This document shows, one piece after another, positions 59,101-64,000 of a stretch of DNA of 64,000 nucleotides; the first letter of the stretch is position 1; the number at the start of each line of letters is the position of its first letter. Source of the DNA: Asterochloris sp. CNOR1 (lineage: Eukaryota; Chlorophyta; Trebouxiophyceae; Trebouxiales; Trebouxiaceae); the NCBI GenBank assembly GCA_963969365.1, contig OZ017756.1, positions 1,612,001 through 1,676,000 on the forward strand, in the 5' to 3' direction. Position numbers and translations under genes: made by a program. The notes beneath the pieces were generated by a model. It was not told where the DNA came from, did no database searches, and was given only the letters and a program-made list of their open reading frames with translations.

Positions 59101-62100
59101 GGGTGCAGCACGATCTGGCTCGGCACGCCTCACCTTCCTCATGCCAGGATATGCTGGCATCACAGGGGTGGTCATACCCACACAGTTTCACGGTGCAGCC
59201 TGGCTGACTGCGTCGCCCGAAACACAGTTCTGTTCAATGAGACAGCCCTGTCTTGAGCCCAGCATTGGTGGTCTGAGCCAGCAACAGTGTGTATGCAAAG
59301 CGAAGCAGCATGACTTGCCTTATCCTTGTGCCATTTTTTGGTGGTCTGTGCCAGCACACCCTCCCCCGTCTTGATGTTGCCATTGTAGAACTGGAGGGAG
59401 GGAAACTCACAGATGTCTGGATGCATGCGGTACTGTGTGTCCAGCATCTGCAGGAACATTCGCACTCATCAGAGCGGCCATAAACGCTCGTCTTTACAAG
59501 CTTGAGAAGACAAGCTTTACAACTTATAAATGATTTCCCAGGCAAGGCAAGGTGCCCTGTATGGTTGAGCAGCAACGTAGCGGCAATTAAAAAGAACTTG
59601 AAAGCTGTGCAAGTGGATGTACAGTGCTGCTGCTGCAAAGGCCATGCCTCTCATGGGCTGACAACCAGCAGAGTGCACCAGCCTTGCAGCAGAGTGTCCC
59701 ATGCCGGAACGGTCAGGCGTGCATGGTGGGCAACATAAGGCGACCTCCCTGGAGCAGCTGAAGCCAACAGATACATGGCCGCTTACTATTGACTGGCAGA
59801 ACGTGGCCAGCAGACTGTCCCTGTGACATGTGATGGCTGTCTGACAGGCAAGATGCAGGCACGTTTCTTAGTGGTGCACTGCTTACCTGCACAGGGTAGC
59901 CAGCTGACTGCAGACGCTTGAAGAGGGACACATCGTAGCCAAAGGTGGTGGCGCGCTTGGACAGGACAGTGGCTGGCAGTTGGATGGGATCCCCCACAAG
60001 GTAGGCCTGCAAGCAGCAGCAGCACCCGTCAGACCCCACTGGGTGTGGCGGTCAGAGGTGGTTGCGCACTGAGATTGCACCAAGGCAGGCAGCCACATGA
60101 GGTCGCCCCACAGCAGGCTCAGAGGTGAGCGTGCCATGGCCCAGCTGCTCCCTGTGCTATTTGTTTATTTGAACCATGGTCAGCCCGGTGAGAGACAGTC
60201 TTGTCAGCTTGGTCTGCTTGCTAGCAGTTGAGACTGCTGGCAGCTGGGCAGTCTGCTGGCAGCTAGTCCAGTGCATGTTCCAACTTGCTCTCGTGTGCCC
60301 CGTTCAACCTCAAGCACAGCTGCAAAAGCTTTCTTAACAGAGACCCTACAGCGAGCATTGAGTGCAGCTGCTTGACCCTGGCAGTTGCCAATCAGAAGAG
60401 AGGGCCCCACCGCCTGCAGAAACCCACTGCCTGTGCTGCATTCTCAACAGCCTGCCTCAGCCAAGGGCTTGCACAGCAGATCAGCGCATCTGCTTCGCGC
60501 GCTGGCTGATGAATGTTTGTGCGGTGAACTCCGTTCCTGTTGGCCAGCGCACATGCAGTGCCCCAGGAAACACCTTGATCAGCACATCTGCGATACGCTC
60601 TGGCAGATGGGGATCAACAGCCTGAGGACTTGTCAATGGCTTGAGCCCCAACAGGTGTTTGGTCCAGTGCATCACCACACCTACGTTGCAACCCTGCTGA
60701 CCATCAGCAGCATCAGTGCCATGCACAGCATTGCAGCCAGCTCAAGTCCTGCATTGCCAGATGCACCCCTCACTGCTGCCCCAACGCACCTGCTTAACCC
60801 CTTGACAGATGGGAATGAGCACTGAGGGCTCCACTGCTTGCGCTGCCTCATCAATGACAACAACGTCAAATTTGCGCTTCATCTGCGCAAAACTGCGGGA
60901 GCCCGAGAAGGAAAGCGTGGAGCAGACGATCTGTGCCTCCTCCAGAACTGCGGCCTTGGCCCGGTCACGCTCAGACTTGTTGGCGGCCCGCTCACCCTGC
61001 GGCAGAGATTCACCCCAGGGCATAGTGTGCCTCTCGTGGCCCCCGGCAAAGGTTAAGGCCTGGCCCAACTGATGGTGTGCATACCCTGCAGCATCAGACC
61101 TGCAGCAGTACAACCCTACACAAGCAGATGGTCTATGCATCCATCAGGACTGAGGCACAGGAGTGGTTAAGTGGATGAACTGCAGTTTGCGCCCCTTGCA
61201 ACAAAGCATGCAGGGCTTTGGAAACCAGCATCAGTTGGTATGCAATGGGAGCATTGGCCATGCGGTCCTTTGCAACTTTGAGTGTCTCTGAGGGGCCTGC
61301 ACATTGCTCAACATCCTGAGCCATGCAGCCACGATGTCTCGGTTGGTATAGTTGGAGGCAGCGAGGGAGGAGATTGGTCGGGGCATTGGCTTGTTGACAG
61401 CACCGCCCCATCATATTGTACTGCTGCATGATAGAACATGCACTTCCAATGGGCGCCTGCTGAGGGCTCAGGAGCAGCATCCCCCACCTCACTGTGGTTT
61501 TTATACATTGCTTGGCCCGCACTGAGCAAGAGCACTAGAACCTCACCAAAACACAGCAGCACTGCTGGACAGCCACCCAGCAAGAAGCTGCTGAACTTCA
61601 AGCTCAACAGTGGCTCAACACAGCTGCAGCATACCCTGAGGTCAGCGCTGCTGGCCAGCTTGCGCTCCACCAGGGTCTCCAGAGTGACGCTGTCCACCGA
61701 GTGATGGGCCTGCACCCCCACACGCACAATCCCGGGGGTCACATACTGCCCACTCCTGCAGGCGCAAGGATCTCTTGAGCGCCACTTGTGGCCGTCAGCC
61801 AGGCTGGAGCAGTGCACAGCAGCGCCTGCCCCTCACTCCCACAAGCCTGGGGGGCCACATGCTGCCTGTGCAGACAAGCGGAGAGCAGGAGTGCATGTGT
61901 TGTGAACTAACGAATCTGAAGGTGTCTATTCCTGTCGGCTGGAGGGGGCGTGAGTGGTGGCCTGCACCCCATGTTGGGAGGCATGATAGATACACGCCGC
62001 CAACTCATGGCAGCACATGCCCCAAGGGGGACGGATTGGGAAAAGGTGAAGGAGTTGACGCAGCCTGCTGGTCAGGCACACAGCCGCAGGACTCTGCGTG

Positions 62101-64000
62101 GTGCCTCACTACCCTTGTTGTGTTGATACACTCCTTTCAGCGCACACAGCTTATCCATGTGCCTGCAGGCTGACGTTACCCCAGCCAAGCCTCAGCACAA
62201 GCTGCTCCTGCAGCGAGGCAGCTTTCACTTATTCCAGCTGCCTGCAGCTGCCTGCCAGACAAAAGTGCAACTCACTCGTCCATGACACCGTCACTGGTCA
62301 GCCGCAGCACGATCTCATCCAGTGCAGAGTTGGAAGGGGCGCAAACCAGCACGTGGGTCCTCTCATTGCTCTGGGATCCCACAGGCTGCAGTGGGGCCTG
62401 GTCCAGCAGCCCATAGGCGTCCATCCAGGAGGGCTTATCTGTGCCGTGCCAGGGCTTGACCAGGTCCCTGCAGCATGCACAGCTGCATTGGAAAGCTTGT
62501 TCACAGCACAGCTGGGCCTAGTCCACAATGCCTGACCACCTCTCAGAAAGAGGCACAGCAAGCATGTCGAGGCAGCAACGCACTACAGGCCTCATAGCAC
62601 CAACTTGGCAGTCATACTTTCAGGCAACGGCTAGTGAGACGCACGCCCGCTGGCCAAAGCTACTATCCTCCTAAAGACACAAAGTTCTGCTGGGAAAGCA
62701 GCAGGGCTATGCAATGAGCAGCTCGCAGATCAGCAGCAGACCCATCAATCCTCCAGAACACCTGCTCTTCCATAAGCGCTGCAATTAGGGCCTTCTACAA
62801 GAAGCATGCAGCCAGAGGCATGCTGGCCCAACTTGGCCCTGTCGCCAATGGTCCAGGGAGATCTGGCCCTCCACAGAGCCTGACGCTCCTTGCTTGCAAA
62901 GCATACAGCATGATGCCAAACCAGTGTCTCCTCTTCAACTTGTACATCTGAGGTGTATGCAGGGCTGCTGAAGGCCATGTGGGGGGCCATGGCCTTCTAA
63001 GAGGCGCTTAAGCATTAATGTGCAGTTCCATGCAAGAGCAATATCACTGGGTCCACGGACAGGCAGCCTGCCGTCACCCAAGCCCCTTCTGCAAATGTGC
63101 CAGTGGTCTAGGGGACTGAAAGCTTCTACACACGCTGCAGCTCCTCCTTCCCGCACAGAGCCCCAAGCATGCAGGAGGTGTACCATCCTAAACTATGCAC
63201 TGAAAGGCAACAGAGGTGCAGAGACCCACCTGGGGTTGTCACCAGTGATCCAGGGGGACGCAGCCTTCCACAGGCGCTGCAGCTCTGTCTGCGAGGGTGC
63301 TTGCGTGACAGAGAGCTCTGCAGCGGCCCCATTTTGACCAGACTTTTGACTTGAGGGCTTGGCATACAGGATGAGGCTTAGCAGCGCCAGGATAGTCTTG
63401 GTCTTGCCTGTGCCTGGAGGCCCCTGCAAAGGTGGCACAGGCAGTCTGATATGTTGCTTGTATGCAGATGCAGGTAATGGACAGCAAAGGCTTGGACAGA
63501 CTGGTGAGGCAGCCGGTTTGCCCAGGCGCAGGGCAGTGTGTGTGGACAGCTGAGTACAGGCAACCAGGTGACTCGAGCCTGGTTTGAACTGGGTGCAAAG
63601 CTGTGCTGTAGCACAGCAGATGGCAGAGACTATTTGGGGTAGAAATTCAAGGCAGGCAATGCTTACTTTGTGTGGCAGTGCCAGCATAGGCCAACTTACT
63701 GTGTGCAGACTTGTACAGTGTGACAGCAACCCCACAGACAGCCTGGTGGTAAAGCCTATGTGATCACAATGCTGTGTATGCAAGCAAAAGCTGCAGTGCA
63801 CAAAGCTGGAGGTTTACCTGGATGAGCACAACTGGGGGCCCAGTCATGCCAGCCACGACAGCGGCCACCTGTGACTCGTTGTATTGCTCATGCAGTGATT
63901 TGTGCAGGGCCTGCAGCGCAGAGGGATGCAGCTGGTTCGAGAGCAGCAGCCCAAAGCCCATCAGGGGAGGTGCAAGACATCTCGTTGGGCAGCTGCTGGC
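56109..64000 (-). CDS. SEN1: SEN1/senataxin-like superfamily 1B RNA/DNA helicase, 5' partial
   Basis: Thirteen minus-strand exons (63818-64000, 63230-63423, 62276-62467, 61635-61755, 60790-60996, 59887-60006, 59319-59447, 58745-58869, 58468-58525, 58041-58127, 57577-57773, 56783-56876, 56109-56282) give 626 in-frame residues; the N-terminus lies beyond the right edge. All UPF1-like helicase motifs are present: NESQVAAV, Walker A GPPGTGKTKT, VCAPSNSALDEIVLRL, motif II VVIDEAAQAVEPS, GDPIQLPATV, LDTQYRMHPDICEFPS, SDVAVISPYKAQ, DGFQGREKDIAIFSTVRS and VGLTRARSSLIVIGN. SEN1/MAA3-type proteins unwind R-loops and help RNA polymerase II termination in the nucleus. After the helicase core come SKKGCLYKPTKPFKEFL, an acidic stretch and a basic tail (AAKRTRKAGNR) that could be a nuclear signal. 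One intron has a GC donor (GCAAGT after 59319). Confidence 0.94.
56527..56565 (-). repeat. Possible ghost copy of a SEN1 exon end
   Basis: On the minus strand this stretch reads GRQAPAVLKVPESA. It resembles the end of the exon at 56783-56876 (GSQGPAVLEEPEK), which lies about 250 bases upstream in transcript sense. It is in the intron that follows that exon. The match is modest. Confidence 0.45.

Noticed and set aside
1-64000. Transposons, tRNA genes or organelle inserts
   Set aside because: No transposase, reverse transcriptase, terminal inverted repeats with target duplications, cloverleaf-like sequence or organelle gene was recognised by eye. A tRNAscan or repeat search would settle this.

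Overview
This is nuclear DNA of an intron-rich eukaryote, most likely a chlorophyte green alga; a trebouxiophyte such as Coccomyxa or a relative is a guess. The grounds are very high intron density (about 118 introns in 13 genes), short exons, moderately high GC, acceptors that nearly always end in GCAG, and plant-type protein versions (NAP1 ending in a CKQQ prenylation box, a glucose/ribitol-dehydrogenase-type SDR, DUF604-type and GT61 glycosyltransferases). Gene models were built by hand by joining exons with GT/AG (in five cases GC/AG) borders. In almost every gene the phases add up to one open frame, which is the main support for the coordinates.

Layout, left to right: the 3' end of an unknown plus-strand gene (1-369); an unrecognised plus-strand protein with a hydrophobic tail (588-2405); a MATE transporter with 17 exons (2738-8166); a YccV/HspQ-like domain protein with a twin CPHCG tail (8271-12157); a minus-strand short-chain dehydrogenase (12594-16485); the U4/U6 snRNP protein PRP3 (17978-22413); an LRR protein (23415-29185); minus-strand NAP1 histone chaperone (29676-36723); a coiled-coil plus ankyrin protein (37059-39204); minus-strand WD40 protein (39578-43107); minus-strand GT61 glycosyltransferase (43295-47309); a divergent plus-strand DUF604/Fringe-like glycosyltransferase (48455-55344); and a minus-strand SEN1/senataxin-like helicase running off the right edge (56109-64000).

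The genes are mostly unrelated housekeeping genes: splicing, chromatin, RNA helicase, transport. The one suggestive neighbourhood is the divergent pair of predicted secretory-pathway glycosyltransferases around 47-48.5 kb. No tRNA, rRNA, CRISPR array, transposase or reverse transcriptase was recognised.

The most unusual signal lies in the introns. In at least seven genes, the intron next to an exon holds diverged copies of that exon's edge together with its splice site, sometimes as a tandem array with a period of about 72 bp (9.46-9.84 kb). I call these ghost exon edges. With five GC-AG introns, all with GCAAG[C/T] donors, they suggest an unusual local mode of intron growth or exon-edge duplication in this genome.
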